A stretch of 64,000 nucleotides of DNA from Colwellia sp. PAMC 20917 (GTDB taxonomy: Bacteria > Pseudomonadota > Gammaproteobacteria > Enterobacterales > Alteromonadaceae): assembly GCF_001767295.1 (NCBI RefSeq), contig NZ_CP014944.1, positions 4,526,001 to 4,590,000 of the forward strand. The letters run 5' to 3'. The translations under genes were made by a program, and so were the position numbers. Below, piece by piece: positions 21,101 to 28,587 of the stretch (its first letter is position 1; every line of letters starts with the position of its first letter). The notes under the pieces are model-generated. The model was not told the DNA's origin and made no database searches. It saw nothing but the letters and a program-made list of their open reading frames with translations.

Positions 21101-24100
21101 TACAGGTAATGTCCTTGATAATGCAGTAACTGCAGATGGTCCACTCACGGTCACCAGCTTTACTGTTGGTGGGAATACGTACAATGCAGGTGACACGGTT
21201 ACTCTCACTGAAGGTGAGCTCACCTTAAATACCGATGGTAGCTATACCTTCACACCGAATGATAATTTCAACGGTACTGTGCCAGTGATCAGTTACACCA
21301 TTACCGATGGTGCTGGTGACACTCAGAGTTCAACTTTAACAATTTCAGTAACACCTTTATCAGATCTTACTGATGACAATGAATCTGTTACAACAGCTGA
21401 AGACACAACAGCAACAGGCAATGTCCTTGATAATGCAGTAACTGCAGACGGTCCACTAACAGTAACGAGCTTTACTGTTGATGGAAATACGTACAGTGCA
21501 GGTGATACGGTTACTCTCACTGAAGGCGAACTCACTTTAAATGCAAATGGTAGCTACACCTTTACACCGAATGATAACTTCAATGGTGCTGTGCCAGTGA
21601 TCAGCTACACCGTTACTGATGGTGCCGGTGATACAGAAATTTCTACTTTAACAATTTCAGTGACTCCAGTGTCAGATTTAACTGATGATAGTGAAACTGT
21701 CACGATAGCTGAAGATACAATTGCTACAGGCAATGTGTTAGCTAATGCAGAAACAGCAGACGGTCCACTAACTGTCACCAGCTTTACTGTTGGTGGTGAT
21801 ACTTACAGTCCAGGTGATATCGTTAGTCTTACTGAAGGTAAGTTAACTTTAAATACCGATGGTAGTTATACCTTCACTCCGAATGACAATTTCAACGGGG
21901 CTGTGCCGGTTATTACTTATACTGTTACTGATGGTGCCGGTGATACTCAGAGTTCTACCCTAACAATTTCAGTAACACCCGTGTCTGATTTAAGTGATGA
22001 TAGTGAAACAGTCACGATAGCTGAAGATACAATTGCTACAGGTAATGTGTTAGCTAATGCAGTAACTGCGGATGGTCCAATGACCGTCACCAGCTTTACT
22101 GTTGGTGGAAATACGTACAATGCAGGTGATACGGTTACCCTCACCGAAGGTGAGTTAACTTTAAATACCAATGGTAGCTACACCTTTACACCGAATGATA
22201 ACTTTAATGGTGCTGTGCCAGTGATCAGCTACACCGTCACTGATGGTGCTGGTGACACACAGAACTCTACCTTAACAATTTCAGTTACACCTGTTTCTGA
22301 TTTAAGTGATGATAATGAAACTGTTTCTGTCGCAGAAGATACAACCGCCACAGGCAATGTGTTAGCTAATGCAGAAACAGCAGACGGTCCACTAACTGTC
22401 ACCAGCTTTACTGTTGGTGGAAATACGTACAATGCAGGTGACACGGTTACTCTCACGGAAGGTGAGTTAACTTTAATTGCAGACGGTAGTTACACTTTCA
22501 CTCCGAATGATAACTTTAACGGTGCTGTGCCAGTGATCAGCTACACCGTCACTGATGGTGCTGGTGACACACAGAACTCTACCTTAACAATTTCAGTTAC
22601 ACCTGTTTCTGATTTAAGTGATGATAATGAAACTGTTACAACAGCTGAAGACACAACAGCTACAGGTAATGTCCTTGATAATGCAGTAACTGCAGATGGT
22701 CCACTCACGGTCACCAGCTTTACTGTTGGTGGGAATACGTACAATGCAGGTGACACGGTTACTCTCACTGAAGGTGAGCTCACCTTAAATACCGATGGTA
22801 GCTATACCTTCACACCGAATGATAATTTCAACGGTACTGTGCCAGTGATCAGTTACACCATTACCGATGGTGCTGGTGACACTCAGAGTTCAACTTTAAC
22901 AATTTCAGTAACACCTTTATCAGATCTTACTGATGACAATGAATCTGTTACAACAGCTGAAGACACAACAGCAACAGGCAATGTCCTTGATAATGCAGTA
23001 ACTGCAGACGGTCCACTAACAGTAACGAGCTTTACTGTTGATGGAAATACGTACAGTGCAGGTGATACGGTTACTCTCACTGAAGGCGAACTCACTTTAA
23101 ATGCAAATGGTAGCTACACCTTTACACCGAATGATAACTTCAATGGTGCTGTGCCAGTGATCAGCTACACCGTTACTGATGGTGCCGGTGATACAGAAAT
23201 TTCTACTTTAACAATTTCAGTGACTCCAGTGTCAGATTTAACTGATGATAGTGAAACTGTCACGATAGCTGAAGATACAATTGCTACAGGCAATGTGTTA
23301 GCTAATGCAGAAACAGCAGACGGTCCACTAACTGTCACCAGCTTTACTGTTGGTGGTGATACTTACAGTCCAGGTGATATCGTTAGTCTTACTGAAGGTA
23401 AGTTAACTTTAAATACCGATGGTAGTTATACCTTCACTCCGAATGACAATTTCAACGGGGCTGTGCCGGTTATTACTTATACTGTTACTGATGGTGCCGG
23501 TGATACTCAGAGTTCTACCCTAACAATTTCAGTAACACCCGTGTCTGATTTAAGTGATGATAGTGAAACAGTCACGATAGCTGAAGATACAATTGCTACA
23601 GGTAATGTGTTAGCTAATGCAGTAACTGCGGATGGTCCAATGACCGTCACCAGCTTTACTGTTGGTGGAAATACGTACAATGCAGGTGATACGGTTACCC
23701 TCACCGAAGGTGAGTTAACTTTAAATACCAATGGTAGCTACACCTTTACACCGAATGATAACTTTAATGGTGCTGTGCCAGTGATCAGCTACACCGTCAC
23801 TGATGGTGCTGGTGACACACAGAACTCTACCTTAACAATTTCAGTTACACCTGTTTCTGATTTAAGTGATGATAATGAAACTGTTTCTGTCGCAGAAGAT
23901 ACAACCGCCACAGGCAATGTGTTAGCTAATGCAGAAACAGCAGACGGTCCACTAACTGTCACCAGCTTTACTGTTGGTGGAAATACGTACAATGCAGGTG
24001 ACACGGTTACTCTCACGGAAGGTGAGTTAACTTTAATTGCAGACGGTAGTTACACTTTCACTCCGAATGATAACTTTAACGGTGCTGTGCCAGTGATCAG

Positions 24101-27100
24101 CTACACCGTCACTGATGGTGCTGGTGACACACAGAACTCTACCTTAACAATTTCAGTTACACCTGTTTCTGATTTAAGTGATGATAATGAAACTGTTACA
24201 ACAGCTGAAGACACAACAGCTACAGGTAATGTCCTTGATAATGCAGTAACTGCAGATGGTCCACTCACGGTCACCAGCTTTACTGTTGGTGGGAATACGT
24301 ACAATGCAGGTGACACGGTTACTCTCACGGAAGGTGAGTTAACTTTAATTGCAGACGGTAGTTACACTTTCACTCCGAATGATAACTTTAACGGTGCTGT
24401 GCCAGTGATCAGCTACACCGTTACTGATGGTGCCGGTGATACCGAAAGTTCTACCCTAACAATTTCAGTGACACCCGTGTCAGATTTAACTGATGATAGT
24501 GAAACTGTCACGATAGCAGAAGATACAACCGCCACAGGCAATGTGTTAGCTAATGCAGAAACAGCAGACGGTCCACTAACTGTCACCAGCTTTACTGTTG
24601 ATGGTAATACGTACAATGCAGGTGATATCGTTACTCTTACTGAAGGTGAGTTAACTTTAAATACCAATGGTAGCTACACTTTTACTCCGAATGATAATTT
24701 CAACGGTGCTGTGCCGGTTATTACTTATACTGTTACTGATGGTGCAGGAGATACGGATAGCTCTACTTTAACAATTTCAGTGACTCCAGTGTCAGATTTA
24801 ACTGATGATAGTGAAACTGTCACGATAGCAGAAGATACAACCGGCACAGGCAATGTGTTAGCTAATGCAGAAACAGCAGACGGTCCACTAACTGTCACCA
24901 GCTTTACTGTTGGTGGTGATACTTACAGTCCAGGTGATATCGTTAGTCTTACTGAAGGTAAGTTAACTTTAAATACCGATGGTAGTTATACCTTCACTCC
25001 GAATGACAATTTCAACGGGGCTGTGCCGGTTATTACTTATACTGTTACTGATGGTGCCGGTGATACTCAGAGTTCTACCCTAACAATTTCAGTAACACCC
25101 GTGTCTGATTTAAGTGATGATAGTGAAACAGTCACGATAGCTGAAGATACAATTGCTACAGGTAATGTGTTAGCTAATGCAGTAACTGCGGATGGTCCAA
25201 TGACCGTCACCAGCTTTACTGTTGGTGGAAATACGTACAATGCAGGTGATACGGTTACCCTCACCGAAGGTGAGTTAACTTTAAATACCAATGGTAGCTA
25301 CACCTTTACACCGAATGATAACTTTAATGGTGCTGTGCCAGTGATCAGCTACACCGTCACTGATGGTGCTGGTGACACACAGAACTCTACCTTAACAATT
25401 TCAGTTACACCTGTTTCTGATTTAAGTGATGATAATGAAACTGTTTCTGTCGCAGAAGATACAACCGCCACAGGCAATGTGTTAGCTAATGCAGAAACAG
25501 CAGACGGTCCACTAACTGTCACCAGCTTTACTGTTGGTGGAAATACGTACAATGCAGGTGACACGGTTACTCTCACGGAAGGTGAGTTAACTTTAATTGC
25601 AGACGGTAGTTACACTTTCACTCCGAATGATAACTTTAACGGTGCTGTGCCAGTGATCAGCTACACCGTCACTGATGGTGCTGGTGACACACAGAACTCT
25701 ACCTTAACAATTTCAGTTACACCTGTTTCTGATTTAAGTGATGATAATGAAACTGTTACAACAGCTGAAGACACAACAGCTACAGGTAATGTCCTTGATA
25801 ATGCAGTAACTGCAGATGGTCCACTCACGGTCACCAGCTTTACTGTTGGTGGGAATACGTACAATGCAGGTGACACGGTTACTCTCACGGAAGGTGAGTT
25901 AACTTTAATTGCAGACGGTAGTTACACTTTCACTCCGAATGATAACTTTAACGGTGCTGTGCCAGTGATCAGCTACACCGTTACTGATGGTGCCGGTGAT
26001 ACCGAAAGTTCTACCCTAACAATTTCAGTGACACCCGTGTCAGATTTAACTGATGATAGTGAAACTGTCACGATAGCAGAAGATACAACCGCCACAGGCA
26101 ATGTGTTAGCTAATGCAGAAACAGCAGACGGTCCACTAACTGTCACCAGCTTTACTGTTGATGGTAATACGTACAATGCAGGTGATATCGTTACTCTTAC
26201 TGAAGGTGAGTTAACTTTAAATACCAATGGTAGCTACACTTTTACTCCGAATGATAATTTCAACGGTGCTGTGCCGGTTATTACTTATACTGTTACTGAT
26301 GGTGCAGGAGATACGGATAGCTCTACTTTAACAATTTCAGTGACTCCAGTGTCAGATTTAACTGATGATAGTGAAACTGTCACGATAGCAGAAGATACAA
26401 CCGGCACAGGCAATGTGTTAGCTAATGCAGAAACAGCAGACGGTCCACTAACTGTCACCAGCTTTACTGTTGATGGTAATACGTACAATGCAGGTGATAT
26501 CGTTACTCTTACTGAAGGTGAGTTAACTTTAAATACCAATGGTAGCTACACCTTTACACCGAATGATAACTTTAATGGTGCTGTGCCAGTGATCAGCTAC
26601 ACCGTTACTGATGGTGCCGGTGATACCGAAAGTTCTACCCTAACAATTTCAGTGACACCCGTGTCAGATTTAACTGATGATAGTGAAACTGTCACGATAG
26701 CTGAAGATACAATTGCTACAGGTAATGTGTTAGCTAATGCAGTAACAGCAGATGGTCCACTAACAGTAACGAGCTTTACAGTTAATGGTGATACTTACAG
26801 TCCAGGTGATATCGTTACTCTTACTGAAGGTGAGTTAACTTTAAATACCAATGGTAGTTACATTTTTACTCCGAATGATAACTTTAATGGTGCTGTGCCA
26901 GTGATCAGCTACACCGTTACTGATGGTGCCGGTGATACCGATCTGTCGACCTTAACGATTGCGGTCACGCCGGTGAACGATCCCCCGGTTGCGGCTGATG
27001 ATAGTTTTAGTGTTAACGAAGGCACGAGTGTTTCGGGTAATGTGATCAGCCATGACGACGGCGATGGCGTGAGTGATAACGATGGTGGCGATGGTGCTAG

Positions 27101-28478
27101 CCTGAGTGTGACTCAAGTCAATGGCGTTGATTTAGTCTTTGACCCAGTAACGGGTGAAGCCCGTGTGGATATTAAAGACGGTTTTATCCTGATCAAGGCC
27201 GATGGCAGTTTTACTTACACCCAAAACGGCAATGAGCCGGCGGGTGCTGCGCCAAGTTTCACGTATACCTTAAGTGATGGCACCGATACCGATATGGGGA
27301 CGGTGACGATTGACGTGATACCGGTGAACAATCCACCGGTTGCAGAAGATGATGGCTTTAATATTGATGAAGGGGAAAGCGTTTCAGGCAATATTATACT
27401 TCATCACGATGGTGATGGTGTTATCGATACTGATGGTGGCGACGGTTCAACATTAGTGATAACTCATATTAATGGCGTCGAACTAAGCTTTGGAACAGAT
27501 GGCTTTGCTATTATTAATGTCGAAGGGGGTATTTTAAGTATTAATGCTAGTGGCGACTTTACTTATCAAAATAGTGAAGGCTATATTTTAGGCGCGACTC
27601 CACCAAGTTTTGAATACACTTTAACTGATGGTATTGATAGCGATACAGCCAATGTAATTATTACTGTTAATGACTCTGCTCCAGTTGCTGTCGATGACAA
27701 TAATTTCATTGCATATCGCGAAAAGGATGGGAAATCAAGGCTCGAAGGTATCCGAGGAAATGTCATAAGTAAAGGTAGTTCTGGAGATAATCAGGATACC
27801 TCAGTTGATGGTACCGTAACCTTAATTCAATTTGAATTTGAAGGACAAGTTTACATTTTTGATAGCAATAATACTTCTTACATTATAGATACGGGGTTTG
27901 GTGTTTTTACTATGTATGATACAGGGGAGTATAACTTCATTTTAGCTTCAGGGACTGATGTTAATACTATACCTCCATCGATTGAATTCGTTTACACCAT
28001 CCAAGATGGTGATACCGCCAATCCTGAAACAGATAATGCGACTCTAACCATTTATTTTGAAAGTGCTAATGCTAACAACGCCAACGATACAAATGATGAG
28101 AGCTCTGCTTTATCGAACAGCGAACTTATCGACTTGTCTTTTAGTGAATCAGCTACCAGCCAAAGTCTAGGCAATCAAGGTTCAAGCCTTGCAACTGATT
28201 ATGATTTAAGTGATCTTTTGGTGCAAAGCCAGAGTGAAACTTTTATGTTTGATGAATTTTCGCAAAGTGACTTAAATACAGATCAAGAGAGTGAAGTTAC
28301 AGTTATCTATGCAGACGAAAACTTGACCTTAGAAAATATTGATCAGGTCGACGCGCTTTCAAATACTGAAACAATCATCACCAATAATTTCTTAGATAAA
28401 GGTGTAACATTGAACAGTGATGCTTCATCAGAAATTGTGCCATTGCCCATTGAACTCGACACTTCAGACCAGATATGA
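12123..28478 (+). CDS. Giant Lap-type surface adhesin with 46 tandem 104-residue repeats
   Basis: This ~5451-residue protein is exported by the type I system encoded just downstream. I chose the ATG at 12123, nine bases after AGGA; an in-frame ATG at 12114 has no room for a ribosome site. The N-terminal ~150 residues look like a LapA-type retention module with a di-alanine-like cleavage site TTAG (residues 116-119) and the downstream signature VNRTGDETLAQAGYDT. Next come 46 cadherin/Ig-like repeats (about residues 172-4955) ending in DGSYTFTPNDNFNG and SSTLTISVTPVSDL blocks, two VNDPPVA-type T1SS-143-like repeats, one divergent repeat, and a Ser/Asp-rich C-terminal export region. I see no RTX nonapeptides, no von Willebrand A domain and no other ligand-binding module. 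Its role as a biofilm adhesin is inferred from the LapD/LapG neighbours. Confidence 0.93.
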   Translation: MENYTNPKNAQIINVKGEIHTDVAENTLLKVGDVIKAGDVLNLIKGSEIVLAYADGSQHKVYSYEAESVNEIRVDIISPDNNTESVDSEDIINIQNEIAAIQDLIDADIDAELPETTAGLTNNEGTSFVTVNRTGDETLAQAGYDTTEQNNIFVLPGDLDNENNNDNFALFDADESVTVAEDTSATGNVLDNGASAGGPLSVINFSVNGNTFDAGETINLVEGEFTLNADGSYTFIPADNFNGTVPVVNYTVTDGAGNTDSSTLTILVTPVSDLTDADESVTTAEDTPVSGNVLNNAETADGPLTITSFTVDGNTFNAGDTVTLAEGEFTLNADGSYTFIPNDNLNGAVPVVSYTVTDGAGDTDNSTLTISVTPLSDLTDDNESVTTAEDTPVSGNVLDNAATADGPLTVTSFTVDGNTYNAGDTVTLTEGELTLNADGSYTFIPNDNFNGTVPVVNYTVTDGAGDTDSSTLTILVTPVSDLTDADESVTTAEDTPVSGNVLNNAETADGPLTITSFTVDGNTFNPGDTVTLTEGELTLNADGSYTFIPNDNFNGSVPVVSYTVTDGAGDTDSSTLTISVTPLSDLTDDNESVTTAEDTAVSGNVLDNAATADGPLTVTSFTVNGNTFNAGDTVTLAEGELTLNADGSYTFTPNDNFNGAVPVISYTVTDGAGDIDSSTLTISVTPLSDLTDDNESVTTAEDTPVSGNVLDNAATADGPLTVTSFTVDGNTYNAGETVTLAEGELTLNTDGSYTFTPNDNFNGSVPVISYTVNDGAGDTEISTLTISVTPVSDLSDNSETVTIAEDTIATGNVLDNAETADGPLTVTSFTVDGNTYNAGDTITLAEGVLTLNTDGSYTFTPNDNFNGAVPVVSYIVTDGAGDTDSSTLTISVTPVSDLIDDNESVTTAEDTAVSGNVLNNADSLDGPLTVTSFSVDGNTYNAGETVTLTEGDLILNADGSYIFTPNDNFNGAVPVISYTITDGAGDTEISTLTISVTPVSDLSDDSETVTIAEDTIATGNVLDNAETADGPLTVTSFTVEGNTYNAGDTVTLTEGELTLNTDGSYTFTPNDNFNGAVPVITYIVTDGAGDTQSSTLTISVTPVSDLSDDSETVTISEDTTATGNVLANAETADGPITVTSFTVDGNTYNAGDTVTLAEGELTLNADGSYTFTPNDNFNGSVPVVSYTVIDGAGDTQSSTLTISVTPVSDLSDDSETVSVAEDTTATGNVLDNAATVDGPMTVTSFTVGGNTYNAGDTVTLTEGQLTLNTDGSYTFTPNDNFNGVVPVITYTVTDGAGDTDSSTLTISVTPVSDLTDDSETVSVAEDTTATGNVLDNAETADGPMTITSFTVGGNTYNSGDTVTLTEGQLTLNTDGSYTFTPNDNFNGVVPVISYTVTDGAGDTESSTLTISVTPVSDLSDDSETVSVAEDTTATGNVLDNAETADGPITVTSFTVDGNTYNAGDTVTLAEGELTLNTDGSYTFTPNDNFNGAVPVITYTVTDGAGDTQSSTLTISVTPVSDLIDDNESITTAEDTAVSGNVLNNADSLDGPITVTSFTVDGNTYSAGDTVTLTEGDLTLNADGSYTFTPNDNFNGAVPVVTYIVTDGAGDTQSSTLTISVTPVSDLSDDSETVSVVEDTTATGNVLDNAETADGPLTVTSFTVGGNTYNAGDTVTLTEGELTLNTDGSYTFTPNDNFNGAVPVITYTVTDGAGDTQSSTLTISVTPVSDLSDDSETVSVAEDTTATGNVLDNAVTAEGPLTVTSFTVGGNTYNAGDTVTLTEGDLTLNADGSYTFTPNDNFNGAVPVISYTITDGAGDTQTSTLTISVTPLSDLTDDNESVTTAEDTTATGNVLDNAATADGPLTVTSFTVDGNTYNAGDTVTLAEGELTLNTNGSYTFTPNDNFNGAVPVISYTITDGAGDTQSSTLTISVIPVSDLSDDSETVTIAEDTIATGNVLDNAVTADGPLTVTSFTVDGNTYSAGDTVTLTEGELTLNTDGSYTFTPNDNFNGTVPVISYTITDGAGDTQSSTLTISVTPLSDLTDDNESVTTAEDTTATGNVLDNAVTADGPMTVTSFTVGGNTYNAGDTVTLTEGELTLNTDGSYTFTPNDNFNGTVPVISYTVIDGAGDTQSSTLTISVTPVSDLIDDNESVTTTEDTAVSGNVLNNADSLDGPITVTSFTVDGNTYNAGDTVTLTEGELTLNTDGSYTFTPNDNFNGAVPVISYTVTDGAGDTQNSTLTISVTPVSDLSDDNETVTTAEDTTATGNVLDNAVTADGPLTVTSFTVGGNTYNAGDTVTLTEGELTLIADGSYTFTPNDNFNGAVPVISYTVTDGAGDTESSTLTISVTPVSDLTDDSETVTIAEDTIATGNVLANAVTADGPMTVTSFTVNGNTYSPGDIVTLTEGELTLNTNGSYIFTPNDNFNGAVPVISYTVTDGAGDTEISTLTISVTPVSDLTDDNESVTTAEDTIATGNVLDNAVTADGPLTVTSFTVDGNTYSAGDTVTLTEGELTLNTDGSYTFTPNDNFNGTVPVISYTITDGAGDTQSSTLTISVTPLSDLTDDNESVTTAEDTTATGNVLDNAVTADGPLTVTSFTVDGNTYSAGDTVTLTEGELTLNANGSYTFTPNDNFNGAVPVISYTVTDGAGDTEISTLTISVTPVSDLTDDSETVTIAEDTIATGNVLANAETADGPLTVTSFTVGGDTYSPGDIVTLTEGKLTLNTDGSYTFTPNDNFNGAVPVITYTVTDGAGDTQSSTLTISVTPVSDLSDDSETVTIAEDTIATGNVLANAVTADGPMTVTSFTVGGNTYNAGDTVTLTEGELTLNTNGSYTFTPNDNFNGAVPVISYTVTDGAGDTQNSTLTISVTPVSDLSDDNETVSVAEDTTATGNVLANAETADGPLTVTSFTVGGNTYNAGDTVTLTEGELTLIADGSYTFTPNDNFNGAVPVISYTVTDGAGDTQNSTLTISVTPVSDLSDDNETVTTAEDTTATGNVLDNAVTADGPLTVTSFTVGGNTYNAGDTVTLTEGELTLNTDGSYTFTPNDNFNGTVPVISYTITDGAGDTQSSTLTISVTPLSDLTDDNESVTTAEDTTATGNVLDNAVTADGPLTVTSFTVDGNTYSAGDTVTLTEGELTLNANGSYTFTPNDNFNGAVPVISYTVTDGAGDTEISTLTISVTPVSDLTDDSETVTIAEDTIATGNVLANAETADGPLTVTSFTVGGDTYSPGDIVSLTEGKLTLNTDGSYTFTPNDNFNGAVPVITYTVTDGAGDTQSSTLTISVTPVSDLSDDSETVTIAEDTIATGNVLANAVTADGPMTVTSFTVGGNTYNAGDTVTLTEGELTLNTNGSYTFTPNDNFNGAVPVISYTVTDGAGDTQNSTLTISVTPVSDLSDDNETVSVAEDTTATGNVLANAETADGPLTVTSFTVGGNTYNAGDTVTLTEGELTLIADGSYTFTPNDNFNGAVPVISYTVTDGAGDTQNSTLTISVTPVSDLSDDNETVTTAEDTTATGNVLDNAVTADGPLTVTSFTVGGNTYNAGDTVTLTEGELTLNTDGSYTFTPNDNFNGTVPVISYTITDGAGDTQSSTLTISVTPLSDLTDDNESVTTAEDTTATGNVLDNAVTADGPLTVTSFTVDGNTYSAGDTVTLTEGELTLNANGSYTFTPNDNFNGAVPVISYTVTDGAGDTEISTLTISVTPVSDLTDDSETVTIAEDTIATGNVLANAETADGPLTVTSFTVGGDTYSPGDIVSLTEGKLTLNTDGSYTFTPNDNFNGAVPVITYTVTDGAGDTQSSTLTISVTPVSDLSDDSETVTIAEDTIATGNVLANAVTADGPMTVTSFTVGGNTYNAGDTVTLTEGELTLNTNGSYTFTPNDNFNGAVPVISYTVTDGAGDTQNSTLTISVTPVSDLSDDNETVSVAEDTTATGNVLANAETADGPLTVTSFTVGGNTYNAGDTVTLTEGELTLIADGSYTFTPNDNFNGAVPVISYTVTDGAGDTQNSTLTISVTPVSDLSDDNETVTTAEDTTATGNVLDNAVTADGPLTVTSFTVGGNTYNAGDTVTLTEGELTLIADGSYTFTPNDNFNGAVPVISYTVTDGAGDTESSTLTISVTPVSDLTDDSETVTIAEDTTATGNVLANAETADGPLTVTSFTVDGNTYNAGDIVTLTEGELTLNTNGSYTFTPNDNFNGAVPVITYTVTDGAGDTDSSTLTISVTPVSDLTDDSETVTIAEDTTGTGNVLANAETADGPLTVTSFTVGGDTYSPGDIVSLTEGKLTLNTDGSYTFTPNDNFNGAVPVITYTVTDGAGDTQSSTLTISVTPVSDLSDDSETVTIAEDTIATGNVLANAVTADGPMTVTSFTVGGNTYNAGDTVTLTEGELTLNTNGSYTFTPNDNFNGAVPVISYTVTDGAGDTQNSTLTISVTPVSDLSDDNETVSVAEDTTATGNVLANAETADGPLTVTSFTVGGNTYNAGDTVTLTEGELTLIADGSYTFTPNDNFNGAVPVISYTVTDGAGDTQNSTLTISVTPVSDLSDDNETVTTAEDTTATGNVLDNAVTADGPLTVTSFTVGGNTYNAGDTVTLTEGELTLIADGSYTFTPNDNFNGAVPVISYTVTDGAGDTESSTLTISVTPVSDLTDDSETVTIAEDTTATGNVLANAETADGPLTVTSFTVDGNTYNAGDIVTLTEGELTLNTNGSYTFTPNDNFNGAVPVITYTVTDGAGDTDSSTLTISVTPVSDLTDDSETVTIAEDTTGTGNVLANAETADGPLTVTSFTVDGNTYNAGDIVTLTEGELTLNTNGSYTFTPNDNFNGAVPVISYTVTDGAGDTESSTLTISVTPVSDLTDDSETVTIAEDTIATGNVLANAVTADGPLTVTSFTVNGDTYSPGDIVTLTEGELTLNTNGSYIFTPNDNFNGAVPVISYTVTDGAGDTDLSTLTIAVTPVNDPPVAADDSFSVNEGTSVSGNVISHDDGDGVSDNDGGDGASLSVTQVNGVDLVFDPVTGEARVDIKDGFILIKADGSFTYTQNGNEPAGAAPSFTYTLSDGTDTDMGTVTIDVIPVNNPPVAEDDGFNIDEGESVSGNIILHHDGDGVIDTDGGDGSTLVITHINGVELSFGTDGFAIINVEGGILSINASGDFTYQNSEGYILGATPPSFEYTLTDGIDSDTANVIITVNDSAPVAVDDNNFIAYREKDGKSRLEGIRGNVISKGSSGDNQDTSVDGTVTLIQFEFEGQVYIFDSNNTSYIIDTGFGVFTMYDTGEYNFILASGTDVNTIPPSIEFVYTIQDGDTANPETDNATLTIYFESANANNANDTNDESSALSNSELIDLSFSESATSQSLGNQGSSLATDYDLSDLLVQSQSETFMFDEFSQSDLNTDQESEVTVIYADENLTLENIDQVDALSNTETIITNNFLDKGVTLNSDASSEIVPLPIELDTSDQI
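19635..24327 (+). repeat. Three near-perfect tandem copies of a 1560-bp (5 x 312) super-repeat
   Basis: Lines of sequence displaced by 1560 bases are identical base for base between about 19.64 and 24.33 kb, except for rare changes such as ACT to AGT at about 20264 versus 21824. The blocks are about 19635-21194, 21195-22754 and 22755-24314. This points to recent unequal crossover or slippage in whole five-repeat steps. Confidence 0.9.
24850..26470 (+). repeat. Further 1560-bp-period block with mosaic junction
   Basis: From about 24.33 kb to 26.47 kb the sequence again matches itself at a 1560-base offset (24421 against 25981, 24841 against 26401). About 24328-24848 carries different repeat versions from the preceding block. 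The array is therefore a mosaic of at least two expansion events. Confidence 0.8.
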
Positions 28479-28517
28479 TTAAGTCGAGTAAATTAAGTAG
28501 CAAAATATAACAAGTTC

Positions 28518-28570
28518 AATAAGCTAATGATGAGATATATTTCCAACATCATTAGCTTATTCGCTTTTTT
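28518..28570 (+). terminator. Terminator between adhesin and exporter genes
   Basis: AATAAGCTAATGATG (28518-28532) pairs over 15 bases with CATCATTAGCTTATT (28547-28561), followed by CGCTTTTTT. It lies 40 bases after the adhesin stop and just before the exporter gene. It could let the very long adhesin message end here, with only part of transcription reading through to the secretion and control genes. Confidence 0.85.
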
Positions 28571-28587
28571 AAGGGATAACATACTAG

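Larger units (their letters stand above)
12636..26987 (+). repeat. 46 tandem copies of a 312-bp coding repeat
   Basis: The first copy (start of DADESVTVAEDT, 12636) and the last (start of DDSETVTIAEDT, 26676) lie exactly 45 x 312 bases apart, so no copy has gained or lost a base. Each copy encodes about 104 residues with the order AEDT-x-GNVL, TADGPLTVTSFTV, GNTYNAGDTVTL, EGELTLN-DGSYTF, NDNFNGAVPVISYTV, DGAGDT and STLTISVTP. Copies in the first half differ moderately; those after 19.6 kb are near-identical in blocks. Confidence 0.97.

Noticed and set aside
12869-26539. About thirty minus-strand open frames of 70-84 codons within the adhesin array
   Set aside because: They recur at multiples of 312 bases and simply mirror the low-stop codon usage of the repeats. 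They have no ribosome sites of their own and no family similarity.
12636-26987. Possible CRISPR array because of regular repeats
   Set aside because: The period is 312 bp, there are no short conserved repeats with unique spacers, and the whole stretch is one open coding frame.
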